From: Treponema sp.
GTDB taxonomy: Bacteria > Spirochaetota > Spirochaetia > Treponematales > Treponemataceae
NCBI GenBank assembly: GCA_024693045.1
Contig: JAILLQ010000022.1
Location: 1-50,715 of the forward strand
DNA length: 50,715 nt
Reading direction: 5' to 3'
Numbering within the stretch: position 1 is the first letter of the stretch; each line of letters opens with the position of its first letter. The notes beneath the pieces were generated by a model, which saw only the letters and a program-made list of their open reading frames with translations, was not told the DNA's origin and ran no database searches. Positions 1 to 8,643 of the stretch are shown here, piece by piece. Made by a program: the position numbers and the translations under genes.

Positions 1-129
1 TTAGAGAAAGCTATAGAAATATTTGGAAACTATGAGAGTTTTCATAAAACAAATATTGCAGATTATGGACTGTATAGAAGAGAATTTTTTGCATTAGCAG
101 AAGTATATAAGATGATAAAAGATAATTAA
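1..129 (+). CDS. C-terminal end of an unidentified protein (5' partial)
   Basis: Frame 1 is open from the left edge to TAA at 127-129 and gives the last 42 residues of a protein, ending in EVYKMIKDN. The piece is charged and looks helical, with no motif I can assign. The gene is followed at once by two small GC hairpins, so it probably ends its own transcript. Its place beside a toxin-antitoxin pair and an attC-like site suggests accessory DNA, but that is inference from context only. Confidence 0.6.
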   Translation, partial: LEKAIEIFGNYESFHKTNIADYGLYRREFFALAEVYKMIKDN

Positions 130-177
130 TCAGGTCAAGCCTGATTTTTAGTATGGCGGGTCAAGCCCGCCTTTTTA
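130..177 (+). terminator. Tandem hairpins with T-runs
   Basis: Two hairpins share the loop TCAAG. The first has stem TCAGG/CCTGA (130-144) followed by five T. The second has stem GGCGGG/CCCGCC (155-171) followed by TTTTTA. The second is a good intrinsic terminator for the gene ending at 129 and insulates the BrnT promoter that starts at 179. Confidence 0.75.
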
Positions 178-178
178 T

Positions 179-211
179 TTGACAAAATCAGTATATTATA
201 ATTATAATATA
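179..211 (+). promoter_or_regulatory. brnT promoter overlapping a 20-bp palindrome
   Basis: TTGACA at 179-184 and TATAAT at 203-208 are separated by 18 bp, close to a sigma-70 consensus. The -10 lies inside a perfect 20-bp palindrome at 192-211 (TATATTATAATTATAATATA). BrnA antitoxins of this family bind their own promoter, so the palindrome is a likely operator; that step is inference. The -10 ends only six bases before the ATG at 215, which suggests a leaderless or nearly leaderless transcript. Confidence 0.65.
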
Positions 212-214
212 ATT

Positions 215-499
215 ATGGAAATAAGATTTGAATGGGATCCGAAAAAGGCAGAAATAAACCTCAAGAAACATGATGTTTCATTTGAAGAAGCTAAAACTGT
301 TTTTTATGATCCAAATGCAAAGTTGATTGCAGATCCAGATCATTCTGTGGATGAGGATAGATTTATTATTTTAGGAATAAGTAATAATTCTAAGCTACTG
401 GTTGTTTGTCATTGTTATCGTGAAAGTGATGAAGTAATCAGAATTATTTCTGCGCGAAAAGCAACAACTAACGAAAAAAAACAGTATGGAGGAAATTAA
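215..499 (+). CDS. brnT: BrnT family toxin
   Basis: This 94-residue protein begins MEIRFEWDPKKAEINLKKH and contains the family's F-EA motif (VSFEEAKTVF), the DPDHS segment and the late RIISARKAT motif. BrnT is a small ribonuclease toxin of type II systems, related to RelE. I chose the ATG at 215 and not the in-frame TTG at 179, because 179 lies in the -35 box and BrnT proteins normally begin at this methionine. The stop at 497-499 lies just before the next start, so the pair is one operon. Length and motifs are complete, so it is probably functional. Confidence 0.9.
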   Translation: MEIRFEWDPKKAEINLKKHDVSFEEAKTVFYDPNAKLIADPDHSVDEDRFIILGISNNSKLLVVCHCYRESDEVIRIISARKATTNEKKQYGGN

Positions 500-500
500 A

Positions 501-713
501 ATGAGAGAAGAATACGATTTTTCAAATGCAGTAAAAAATCCTTATGTTGGAAAACTTAAACAGCAGATTACAATTCGTCTTGATGAACAGGTAATAGATT
601 ATTTTAAGAAAATGGCTGACGAGACAGGAATGCCTTATCAGAATATTATTAATTATTATCTTCTTGAATGTGTAAAAGAAAAGAAACATCTGGAAGTTGC
701 ATTTAGTAAGTAA
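501..713 (+). CDS. brnA: BrnA family antitoxin
   Basis: This 70-residue protein has the ribbon-helix-helix core of BrnA: ITIRLDEQVIDYFKKMADET followed by GMPYQNIINYYL. BrnA neutralises BrnT and represses the operon. ATG 501 is preferred over the in-frame ATG 486, because GGAGG at 488-492 sits eight bases before 501. It starts one base after the brnT stop, so the two are translationally coupled. The last residues (VAFSK) end just upstream of the attC-like site. Confidence 0.9.
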   Translation: MREEYDFSNAVKNPYVGKLKQQITIRLDEQVIDYFKKMADETGMPYQNIINYYLLECVKEKKHLEVAFSK

Positions 714-782
714 ATCACACAACAAAGCTCCAAAGCCTACAGCCGGTCAATCAGCGCCACCGTTTAACCAATTGTTATGTGG
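714..782 (+). other. Candidate integron attC-like recombination site
   Basis: CACACAACAA (716-725) and TTGTTATGTG (772-781) are inverted repeats of ten bases with one mismatch, bracketing about 46 bp of more GC-rich, imperfectly self-complementary sequence. The outer arms look like the R''/R' simple sites of attC elements (YAAC ... GTTR). It sits directly after a toxin-antitoxin pair, a common gene-cassette cargo, and a short gene remnant with a ribosome site follows at once. CACATAAC, the exact complement of GTTATGTG, recurs at 1143-1150 at the end of that remnant. Treponema denticola is known to carry a chromosomal integron. No integrase is in the window, and the inner L sites are not convincing. 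Confidence 0.4.
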
Positions 783-814
783 ACGCCCGCACTGGGGAGA
801 GTAGGAGTAAAAAA

Positions 815-1149
815 ATGAATGGGCCAATAGTTCAAAATATTGCTTTATGTTTGTATGAAAATGCTTACAGGAATGGTTAAATAATTACTGATTTCTTTAA
901 TAACTCTACAGCTCAATTTTGTAAGAAAATTGAGTTTATACAGCTGAAAAAATTATATGGAAAAATTGAAGAAAAACTTCTGTATAATAATCCTAACATT
1001 TTTTTTTTAGGAATTGAATTCTCCTTGGGAATAATTCCGCTTTTGCTTCTTATTTCAAAAATGCCATGACAACTTTAGATTCACATGGAAAACAGTTATT
1101 CGGTTATCACAAAGATTTAGTTCCTAAATGTTATAAAGAAATCACATAA
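815..1149 (+). pseudogene. Decayed small cassette-like gene (stop and frameshift)
   Basis: A ribosome site (GGAGAG...GGAG, 796-807) precedes ATG 815. The frame reads MNGPIVQNIALCLYENAYRNG and then TAA at 878-880. It continues open in the same frame (ITDFFNNSTAQFCKKIEF...) to about 1020, where a one-base shift into frame 1 restores an open frame (NNSAFASYFKNAMTTLDSHG) to TAA 1147-1149. The reconstructed product is about 110 residues and matches nothing I recognise. The damage suggests a dead gene; sequencing error cannot be excluded. Confidence 0.5.
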
Positions 1150-1197
1150 CATTACTAATATCTCTTTTCATCAGGTCGACAGAACATACATTATATA

Positions 1198-1220
1198 AAC
1201 CTAACTACTTAGGTTATTTT
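1198..1220 (+). terminator. Hairpin with T-rich tail
   Basis: Stem AACCTAA/TTAGGTT with loop CTAC (1198-1215) is followed by ATTTTT. It would end any transcript from the 815-1149 remnant. Confidence 0.45.
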
Positions 1221-1221
1221 T

Positions 1222-1424
1222 GATATCCGTCAATTTTAGGCCCCCTGAGGAGCTTTCCAGAACCGTTCATAAAATATAAAAAACTGTTTTTAGAGCAAAT
1301 ATTTCCTATACGACTATTCTTATTTATATTTCTTAGTTAAAAGACTACTTTTACATACTGTTAGTAGTTATACTGTATATTATTCTATACTATATAACAA
1401 TCTTTCTTAGTCATTTCTCTATTT
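1222..1424. other. Intergenic, no recognisable feature
   Basis: AT-rich sequence without a credible open frame or a strong hairpin. It lies between the accessory block and the terminator of the P83/100-like gene. Confidence 0.5.
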
Positions 1425-1460
1425 TAAAATTAAAAAGCACGACTCTAAAAGCCGCGCTTT
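1425..1460 (-). terminator. Terminator of the P83/100-like gene
   Basis: On the minus strand a 10-bp stem with two G-U pairs (AAAGCGCGGC / GTCGTGCTTT; plus positions 1434-1443 and 1451-1460) is followed by a T-rich run. It lies about 30 bp after the stop of the minus-strand gene at 1491. Confidence 0.7.
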
Positions 1461-1490
1461 CTTCCTGTTTTTAATTTCCGAAAACTAACT

Positions 1491-2384
1491 TCACTTTAAT
1501 AATTTTATAAAGATTATTACCAGACCTGCAATAACTAACAATCCTAACACCGATATCAGTATAACCGTTGAGCTTATAGGAGATTTTCTCGTAGCAATCT
1601 TTACAGGTTCTCGAACAGGTGCTGCTTCCTGATAAGAAGGTTTTACACTTTCTTCACTTTCATAACTTGATGAACCAGAAGTTTCCGTTTCATTATTCAT
1701 ATCTTCATAAACAGAAGGTGTTTCATTTATAGCTGAATCAGAAAGCTCTGTATAACTATCTGACCCACTTACCGCAGGAGCAGTAAATTCATGTGGGATG
1801 ATCAAAATTGACTCTTTCCATTCTTGATATGAAGAAGAAAGCCCTATTCTTTTATATCGACCTTCAAAAACCTTTTTTATATCACTTTCAAAAACTGAAT
1901 CAAAATATTCCAAATTTTCAAAATTATTTGTATTCCAATAACATATTTTTTCAGCAAGAATCTTAGCCTCTTCCGGATTATAAGAGAAAGCAGTTTCAAG
2001 ATAACCGCGGATAATCATTTTAAGACACTTAATTGTATCAACTGTAGCTGTACTTCCAATCAAAAGAAGATCTGCTCCTCGTTTTGTCTTCCCGTATATT
2101 CGAGCAGAACTGTATTTATAAGCAGGATTTCCCTTGTTATAGGGATTTGGATCATTCTGAACTTTTTCCTGGTAAGAAATTCCTTTTCCAAGTCGGCGAC
2201 CAATATCCATAATTTGAGAAGCCGTATTTATTTCACTAGGAGCATAAGAGCCTGTCCATTCATTATATGTAGTAGTACTCGTGTTTTCTTTTACAAAATC
2301 TTCATCAAAACGATTAATTTCCTGTCCAAAAAGATTGAAAGTAAAAATAGCAGCCAAACTTAACACACCAAGTAACTTTTTCAT
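1491..2384 (-). CDS. Exported P83/100-like spirochaetal protein
   Basis: This 297-residue protein has an N-terminal signal sequence (KKLLGVLSLAAIFTFNLFG), a globular region to about residue 200, a Ser/Glu-rich low-complexity stretch (about 205-265) and a C-terminal hydrophobic helix (about 275-295) ending in Lys. The globular part has the layout of the P83/100 antigens of Borrelia and Treponema: an RRLGKGI segment, a VDTIKCLKMIIRGYLETAF helix where P83/100 has a similar HI-NIRRI-GYL helix, and a GLSSSYQEWKESILIIP strand like GLSTNW-DWPG-T-IVIP. That comparison is from memory, so family membership is probable and not proven. ATG 2384 is chosen over TTG 2387 because AGGA lies eight bases upstream. 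Function unknown; probably periplasmic and anchored by its tail. Confidence 0.6.
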   Translation of the reverse strand: MKKLLGVLSLAAIFTFNLFGQEINRFDEDFVKENTSTTTYNEWTGSYAPSEINTASQIMDIGRRLGKGISYQEKVQNDPNPYNKGNPAYKYSSARIYGKTKRGADLLLIGSTATVDTIKCLKMIIRGYLETAFSYNPEEAKILAEKICYWNTNNFENLEYFDSVFESDIKKVFEGRYKRIGLSSSYQEWKESILIIPHEFTAPAVSGSDSYTELSDSAINETPSVYEDMNNETETSGSSSYESEESVKPSYQEAAPVREPVKIATRKSPISSTVILISVLGLLVIAGLVIIFIKLLK

Positions 2385-2571
2385 CAAAATAATCCTCGCT
2401 TACTTCATGTTCGGGATTGCAAATTAAAAAATTAGAAAAAAATTCAGAAAAAAAAGGTTAAATTTACCGATAGTATTATATTTTATACACCTTTACAAAC
2501 TTTCTAGTGTAATTCCTTCCTTGTAAAAAGAATAAAATCCATATAGAATACGATTGCTTTTGAGGAAATAA

Positions 2572-3051
2572 ATGGAAAAGGAAGTTTTTTACAAGAACGG
2601 ATTAAATTTTGCCTGTGCCCGCTGTTCTTTCTGTTGCGGACATTCTCCAGGATTTGTATATCTTTCAAAAAGAGATTTATACGCCCTAACCACTTTTTTT
2701 AAGATGAGCGTTACAGACTTTGTAAATAAGTACTGTCGCTGGGCCGACTATTATTACGGAACTCAGGTAATCGCCCTAAAAGAACAAAAAAACTACGACT
2801 GCATTTTATGGAACAAAGGATGCTCCGCCTACTCTGCTCGTCCAATTCAGTGTTCAACCTGGCCCTTCTGGTCATGGATGATAGCTGACCGACAAACTTG
2901 GGATGAATGTGCAAAAGAGTGCCCGGGAATGAACAAAGGCCGCCTCTGGACTTTTGAAGAAATAGAAGAAAACCGCAAACAATATGATGCAAACAAACCC
3001 CTCTATAAAGAAGAAGTGGAAAAGATTATGGCCGAAGAAGGTGCAAAATAG
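2572..3051 (+). CDS. YkgJ family cysteine-cluster protein
   Basis: This 159-residue cytoplasmic protein has cysteines arranged as in the YkgJ/Fe-S-oxidoreductase-like family: CARCSFCCG near residue 15, C at DCILW, GCSAYSARPIQCSTWPFW in the middle and ECAKECPGM near 120. Such proteins are thought to bind zinc or an iron-sulphur cluster; the reaction is not established. The ATG follows a good ribosome site (GAGGAAATAA). It stands alone, convergent with the acyltransferase block. Length is normal for the family. Confidence 0.8.
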   Translation: MEKEVFYKNGLNFACARCSFCCGHSPGFVYLSKRDLYALTTFFKMSVTDFVNKYCRWADYYYGTQVIALKEQKNYDCILWNKGCSAYSARPIQCSTWPFWSWMIADRQTWDECAKECPGMNKGRLWTFEEIEENRKQYDANKPLYKEEVEKIMAEEGAK

Positions 3052-3070
3052 CATCTGCAGTTATAAGTTA

Positions 3071-4264
3071 TTATTTTTTACACTGGATTTTTGTAGTTAT
3101 AGTTCTAGTAATAAGCTTTAATAAAAGACCCAATAAAATTGTTAACAGAAAGGTAATTAAAATATAGGCAACCAAACATAAAGAATCAGAAAAATTATCA
3201 ATTGTTAACTGAGCATCAGCTTTTGAATTAGAGTTATATATTTTCTGAAAAACTGCAAGAGGTAAAAATTGCATTAAGTAAAAGTATAATGAATTATTTC
3301 CCCAGAATTCTAAAAGTCGATTCTTACAGTATACTTTCATCATTAGAATTATTACGAAGAATGCTGATATTATGGAAAATAGATTTTTAATTAGAATTTT
3401 AAAACAATATACCAGGGCCAATCCTATTTTTAGCTCTATATGCATATAAACAAGAATAGAATCCATATAGAAAGTTACGAAAACAAAAAACAAAAGATTT
3501 AATGCCAGAAATATAACAAGAAGAAAGAAGTAGCGTTTTTGAACGAAAGAAATAAATTTACTGTTATAATCGGCAATTAACATCCCCAGTAAGAAAGTTA
3601 TTGTAGAAGAAATCCAGTATTCGTCATTAAACCAAGCATAAGAGATTATCTTATGTTATCTATAATTAGTTGTAAACAAGAAAAAAAGAGTCTCCAATAA
3701 GATAATCAAAAAAATTAGACAGTAGCCTACTCTTTTATCTTTTACATTTTTAAAAATAAAATAAAAACTTGTATATAAAATTAAAATCGCTGGTATATAC
3801 CAGGAACCATCATTAAAGAACGAAATACCAATTATTTTCAATATTAAATCGAAATTAGAATAATTACTTCCATTAATTAAATCCCAAGAAAAATAGAATA
3901 TGTTCATTATATAAAAGCAAATTATTATACTTAACATTCTCTTAGAAAAAAAATTATTAAGATAATCTTTTTTACTATTTAAACTACTTATTAGGCCAAA
4001 ACCGGATATAAAAAAGAAAAAAGCAACAAATATATAACCGAGATTTTTAAATAGAGAAAGTATTCCTCCATCAATATTTAAAACAGGTGAAAACCAACAG
4101 AAATGATGCAACAGAATCCCTATTGCTGCAATTCCCTGCAGATTTTTACACGCGTTTAATGATAAGTATTCTTCTTCGAAAAAACCTTTATAGGAGTATC
4201 TTGCTCCATAGAAAATAAGAACAGTAAAAATAAAGTAGAAAGCAATATTTAGACAAAAAACCAT
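3071..4264 (-). pseudogene. Acyltransferase-3 family protein, interrupted by an in-frame stop
   Basis: Two open stretches (4264-3656 and 3655-3071) are in the same frame, separated only by TAA at 3656-3658. Read through, they give about 397 codons, the usual length of an acyltransferase-3 (OafA/NodX-type) membrane protein. The N-terminal part has the conserved His in ILLHHFCWF and the SGFGLI motif. After the stop the frame continues as HKIISYAWFNDEYW and on through further membrane helices. If translated as written, a 202-residue N-terminal half is made; restart at ATG 3583 could give a second half. It is last in the block, four bases after the GT17 gene. A nonsense mutation or a sequencing error are both possible. 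Confidence 0.8.
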
Positions 4265-4268
4265 TATT

Positions 4269-5276
4269 CTATTTCCTAATTCCTAAAATTCTAAAGACAA
4301 ACTTTTTACAAGGAGAAAGGGTCTTTCGTACCCAATGAATAGCTTCTTTTATATTATGTCGAATATTTTTATTTAATTCTGACATTCTATAGGATAGAAT
4401 TAAACACCGATTATCCATTTTCTGAAAAAATGTTTGCTTTAAAATGTACTTCTTATACTTTTCCTGATTGTTACGAATATATTCTGGGAAAGATTTATTT
4501 ATAGGCAAAGCCTTGTAGACATAATCTCTATCCAGAATATCCCGGCCAGTATAAATTCTTTTAAGAATTACATCAGGCCGCATATTTTCTTCAGTATTGT
4601 ATTCCTGTTCACAAATTGACTGGCGTTTTTTGATGATTTTTTCTACGCCACCACAATATGAACAATGCCAGCCAGCATTTTCTATCGGTGTGCCTAGACA
4701 ATGTCTGAAGTATGTTGGTAATCCCTTTTTGCTATATTCCCAAAAGATCTCTTCCCTAACCTTAGTGTCGCCAGGGTTTTTCATTTCACTAAAATGAGCA
4801 ATTCTAGTTCCATTTTGCCATACTGGATCTACTATATTGATGTTATTAATAAAATAATACATCATTTTCTGTTCAAAATAGCAGATGCCCTCGCCTTCTT
4901 TTTCATACTGCTTTACGGCTAAAGGATCAGGAATTTCATCTAAATCAGAAACCATTACTACATCATCATCTTTGGCATCTACCAAACCCCTCATAATGCA
5001 GTCACGCTGATAGTTTTCTAGCTGCCAGCGATTACCATTTGTGCATAATTTAGAAGGAATAGGTTCTGGTAAATCTTCAACTTTTACATGTATAATCTTA
5101 TCTAAAAAAGCAGAAAACCGATTTTTATTTTCATCAAAAATAAATGGCTTAGGCTCATAGGTATGGCTTGAACACATTTCTACCAGAACAAACTTATCTA
5201 CTACTTCGTTCAAAATATTAAGGCGCATCTCAAGTAAATCTAATTCGTTAAAAAATGTGAAACAATCGTAAACCAT
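4269..5276 (-). CDS. Glycosyltransferase family 17 protein
   Basis: This 335-residue protein begins MVYDCFTFFNELDLLEMRLN, the hallmark start of GT17 proteins (named after the beta-1,4-mannosyl-glycoprotein GlcNAc-transferase). VSDLDEIPDP near residue 105-115 is the metal/nucleotide-sugar DxD-type site. CYFEQKMMYYFINN and the FWEYSKKGLPTYFRHC block are also typical. It is cytoplasmic, with a basic C-terminal tail that may touch the membrane. The sugar donor and acceptor cannot be read from sequence. ATG 5276 follows TTGGAG. It sits in the glycan block between another glycosyltransferase and a broken acyltransferase, so it probably builds the same surface glycan. A fragment of a related gene lies at 48876-48971. 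Confidence 0.85.
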   Translation of the reverse strand: MVYDCFTFFNELDLLEMRLNILNEVVDKFVLVEMCSSHTYEPKPFIFDENKNRFSAFLDKIIHVKVEDLPEPIPSKLCTNGNRWQLENYQRDCIMRGLVDAKDDDVVMVSDLDEIPDPLAVKQYEKEGEGICYFEQKMMYYFINNINIVDPVWQNGTRIAHFSEMKNPGDTKVREEIFWEYSKKGLPTYFRHCLGTPIENAGWHCSYCGGVEKIIKKRQSICEQEYNTEENMRPDVILKRIYTGRDILDRDYVYKALPINKSFPEYIRNNQEKYKKYILKQTFFQKMDNRCLILSYRMSELNKNIRHNIKEAIHWVRKTLSPCKKFVFRILGIRK

Positions 5277-5402
5277 AGTAACTCCAATAAAAACTGAGCG
5301 TTAACAGCGAATCAAGGAAGGCGAAAATTTTAGTTTAAAAAAACAAGGAAGTTTCAAACTAAAGTGATAAGAATTACTGAAACGTAATTTTTATCATATC
5401 CC

Positions 5403-6332
5403 CTATCTATTTATACCTAGAATTTTTTTTATAACTCTTTTGCAAAATGGTATAACATTTTTACATAAATGAACAGTTTTAGCGAAGAATTGTTGTTTTA
5501 TAATTCGTATAATTCTTTCGAAAAAATTTGGTGATCGCCCCATTGTGGTAAATTCCAAACCTAATTTTAAATGAGCAAAATCATAAATTTTTCTTGATAA
5601 TGTATTAACTTTTGGAAAATTAGCATGAATATAAGAGGCATTTTTATATACCAATCGGTATAGATTAAAATTTCTCAAATAAGCACTACATCTCTTTTCG
5701 AATAAATCTCCTCCATAAACTGGAAAAAGAGAATCTGCTACAGTATTTCTTTCATTATAGATTTTCGTTCTAAAAACGGAACAGTTCACCAGATAACATT
5801 GATCTGAAAAACCATGGTCTCCCCAAAAATATTTTTCTTCTTTTGTCAAAAGATTATCAGCCTTTGCTTCTCGATATAAACTATTCCAAACTAAGGTTGA
5901 ACAAATGTAATCAGAATTCGCTTTCATCAATTCAATTGATTTTTGAATCCACTTGGACCTTGCACTTTTCTTTGTTACAAAAGCGTCACTGGCAAAATGC
6001 AAAAGAAAATCACTTTTACACAGATAAAGTCCAGTCAGTTCAGAAATTGAATAGACATATCCCTTCCCTAAATCTTCTGCTGTAAGGTCGAAAAAATTTA
6101 AAACTTCGTCAGCGTAATCTTCAGCAAAATAAAATGCATCAATTACACCTTCATCAACTTTTTTTTGAGCAAATTCAGTAACTAAATCCCTATTCTTTAC
6201 ATTATTGATTATAAGCTGTTTTTTTTCAAAAAAGTTTTTTCCACCGGACCTATTTATAAGTTTTTTTAAATAATTACCCTTAAGAATATAAGCCCAATCA
6301 TTTTCATAGCACTTTGTTTCAAAAGTAACCAT
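5403..6332 (-). CDS. Putative glycosyltransferase (GT-A-like)
   Basis: This 309-residue protein begins MVTFETKCYENDWAYILKGN and has a short DxD-like site in LLHFASDAFVTK near residue 115, an NNVKNRDLV segment typical of nucleotide-sugar folds, and a conserved-looking GFSDQCYLV and YGGDLFEKR region. It has no membrane helix. I recognise the shape of an uncharacterised glycosyltransferase family often found in polysaccharide loci, but cannot name a GT number or substrate. GAGGAG lies upstream of ATG 6332, and the acyltransferase upstream ends 19 bp away. A 126-bp gap follows before the GT17 gene. Confidence 0.6.
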   Translation of the reverse strand: MVTFETKCYENDWAYILKGNYLKKLINRSGGKNFFEKKQLIINNVKNRDLVTEFAQKKVDEGVIDAFYFAEDYADEVLNFFDLTAEDLGKGYVYSISELTGLYLCKSDFLLHFASDAFVTKKSARSKWIQKSIELMKANSDYICSTLVWNSLYREAKADNLLTKEEKYFWGDHGFSDQCYLVNCSVFRTKIYNERNTVADSLFPVYGGDLFEKRCSAYLRNFNLYRLVYKNASYIHANFPKVNTLSRKIYDFAHLKLGLEFTTMGRSPNFFERIIRIIKQQFFAKTVHLCKNVIPFCKRVIKKILGINR

Positions 6333-6351
6333 TACACTCTCCTCTAATTTA

Positions 6352-7503
6352 TTACTTTTCCTTTTTAAATATATTTTTCTTAATCAATGTTACTAGTTTA
6401 TTAAAATAAATTGAATACACAAATCCAAAGATTACATATAAAGCTGGAAATCCTCTACCTCTCGGCATGTAACGATATGTAGATTCTGTAAAAAACTTTT
6501 CCATATCCGGCTCAGGCAAAAATGGAAGAAGTTTTGCAGCAAGAATCATCAACAAACTTAGAATAAAGAATGCAAATGAATGATGAGTCATAACTGCAAA
6601 AGTATTGTCTGCAATTGCATTAATACATTTTGAACGCCCCATAACAGGAGTCAAAATTCTTGAAATACGCAAATAGAATGCTATACCCAAAATTGCTGTA
6701 ATCGTAGGAAATAAAATATTTTCAAAACCGCCCATTACAACTACAAAGTAAGAAGAAGTGTGTCCGTTTATAAAAATATAAAAAACCGACAAAAGTACAA
6801 GAATCAAAAAGTATAGTGTATTTGAAAGAGTATCCTTTTTTTCTAGATAAGTTTTATAAATATAGCCAAGAGAAAAATATGGAAGCATAAAGAAAGTCTG
6901 GAATACAAACTTAAATTCGCCTTCGTAAAAACCACCAGCATTATAGCCTTTCATAACATAATGAATAGCTGCAAAATTCAATAGTAGATTTATAACAAAA
7001 ATTATACTATCCTTTACAGCTCCTTCCCATTTCTTAAAAGCAAATCGCTCTAGACAAGAAATAGCTTCCGCAAAGAAAAAAGGAACCAGAAACCAGGTTG
7101 GACCGTTAAAAGCATATTGGGGTCCTTTCAATATTGCATCTATAGTTACTGCAGTCAATGTCATTTTTTTGCAGTATTCAAATCCACAATAAGAAAGAAT
7201 GTGACATACAATTCCGTAAAACAGGTTCCAGCCAAGATATGGTAAAAGAATAGTCATTACTTTTTTTGTGATAAACTTATGAGGTGTATCATCGTTTCTT
7301 TTATTATAAAAATAACCGGAAATAAAGAGAAAAAGTTGGATTCCAAAACCGTATGGCGAAAAGAGCTCAACAAAAGGAACGTACTGATCTACAACACCGA
7401 GGTGACCAACAAGCACGACATACATAATCAGAGCATATAGGACTTTGAATTGGTAATTCACTACTCTTTTTGGTTTTAGTAAAAGCTCAGAATTCTCTTC
7501 CAT
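6352..7503 (-). CDS. Acyltransferase-3 family membrane protein (group A)
   Basis: 383 residues, about ten membrane helices, of the acyltransferase-3 type that moves acyl groups (often acetyl) to exported sugars. The conserved His lies in the first helix (YVVLVGHLGVV), followed by FLFISGYFYNKRN. Near the C-terminus are ADNTFAVMTHHSF and PRGRGFPALYV. It shares INYQFKVLYA-like starts and the PRGRGFP motif with the next two upstream genes, so the three are tandem duplicates. Its ATG directly abuts the TAG of the upstream copy (TAGATG), so translation is coupled. Confidence 0.85.
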   Translation of the reverse strand: MEENSELLLKPKRVVNYQFKVLYALIMYVVLVGHLGVVDQYVPFVELFSPYGFGIQLFLFISGYFYNKRNDDTPHKFITKKVMTILLPYLGWNLFYGIVCHILSYCGFEYCKKMTLTAVTIDAILKGPQYAFNGPTWFLVPFFFAEAISCLERFAFKKWEGAVKDSIIFVINLLLNFAAIHYVMKGYNAGGFYEGEFKFVFQTFFMLPYFSLGYIYKTYLEKKDTLSNTLYFLILVLLSVFYIFINGHTSSYFVVVMGGFENILFPTITAILGIAFYLRISRILTPVMGRSKCINAIADNTFAVMTHHSFAFFILSLLMILAAKLLPFLPEPDMEKFFTESTYRYMPRGRGFPALYVIFGFVYSIYFNKLVTLIKKNIFKKEK

Positions 7504-8643
7504 CTATTTACCTCTTTTTAAAATAAGTTTTTTTACTGAAACAACAATCTTCTGCATAAAAATTGGAATTATCATGCCAAAGAATACGTATAATAAAGGG
7601 AATCCCCTTCCTCTAGGAAGATACATATAAAAAAGATTATTCTTAAATTCTTCAACGGGAAATTCTGGAAGCATCGGCAATACTTTTGTCGCGGCAAAAA
7701 AAATGCATTTCAAAACAAAAAATCCAAAAATATGATTCATCATAATCGGAAAAGTATTATCTGCAAGAATATTCAAATACTTTGATTTTCCTATTACAGT
7801 GTTTAAAATTCGGGAAGCCCGAAGAGCAAAAGCAACGCCTAAAATTCCAACCAGGAAAGGAAGGAAAGGATTTTCAAAATATTCTTCATCCATGATTACA
7901 ATTGAATACATAGAAGCATGGCCATTAAAAAGTATGATTAAAATATCAATTGCAATGATAATCGAAAAATACCAAAAACTTGAAAGCCTATCCTTTTCTT
8001 CAAGATATTTTTTATAAACATAACCCAAAGAATAGAAAGGAATAAAATACATAAAGCGAGTTAAGAAAAGCCACCAGCCTGTATTTTTTTCATGCATTGC
8101 CAGCGCAACTCCTGCAAAGCCAACAATAAAATGAAAAATCAGCAAAGAAAAATCTTTAATCTTATCACTTAAATTTACCAACAATTTTCGAACCAGAATA
8201 TGATAGATTTCTGTAACAAAAAGAGGAATTATAAACCATGCAGGATCATTAAAATTCAAGAGGTGAAAAGAAGTCATCGGTGCCAGAGTTAATGTATAAA
8301 GATTAACTGGACCGCCAAGATTCATTCCGATTTTTGCAAAGGCAAAGGAAAGTAATGCATAAAATGTATTCCATAAGTAAAGAGGAAGCAAAAGCCTTTT
8401 TGCTTTTTTTAGAATGTATGCAAATACATTTGATTCTGATTTTGTGTTGTAAAAGTAACCGGAAACAAAGACAAAAAGAGCAATGGTATAACCAGCTGCA
8501 TGTATAGTTTCGCTCCAAAAGTTATAAAGTTCTGCATGAGCATGAGTTAGCAGAACATCAAGAATTCCAATAGCATACATTACCTTGAACTGGTAATTAA
8601 TTTCTTTTTTAGGTTTATTCAAAAGTTCAACACTATCTGCCAT
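7504..8643 (-). CDS. Acyltransferase-3 family membrane protein (group A)
   Basis: 379 residues with multiple membrane helices. Key segments are EINYQFKVMYAIGILDVLLTH, the active-site-type His in LLTHAHAEL, FVFVSGYFYNTKS, DPAWFIIPLF, ADNTFPIMMNHIFGF and LPRGRGFPLLYVFFG. It is the middle of three tandem paralogues; its start overlaps the upstream copy by 11 bp and its stop touches the next start. Divergence among the three is large enough that different acyl groups or different positions on the glycan are plausible, but this is inference. Confidence 0.85.
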   Translation of the reverse strand: MADSVELLNKPKKEINYQFKVMYAIGILDVLLTHAHAELYNFWSETIHAAGYTIALFVFVSGYFYNTKSESNVFAYILKKAKRLLLPLYLWNTFYALLSFAFAKIGMNLGGPVNLYTLTLAPMTSFHLLNFNDPAWFIIPLFVTEIYHILVRKLLVNLSDKIKDFSLLIFHFIVGFAGVALAMHEKNTGWWLFLTRFMYFIPFYSLGYVYKKYLEEKDRLSSFWYFSIIIAIDILIILFNGHASMYSIVIMDEEYFENPFLPFLVGILGVAFALRASRILNTVIGKSKYLNILADNTFPIMMNHIFGFFVLKCIFFAATKVLPMLPEFPVEEFKNNLFYMYLPRGRGFPLLYVFFGMIIPIFMQKIVVSVKKLILKRGK

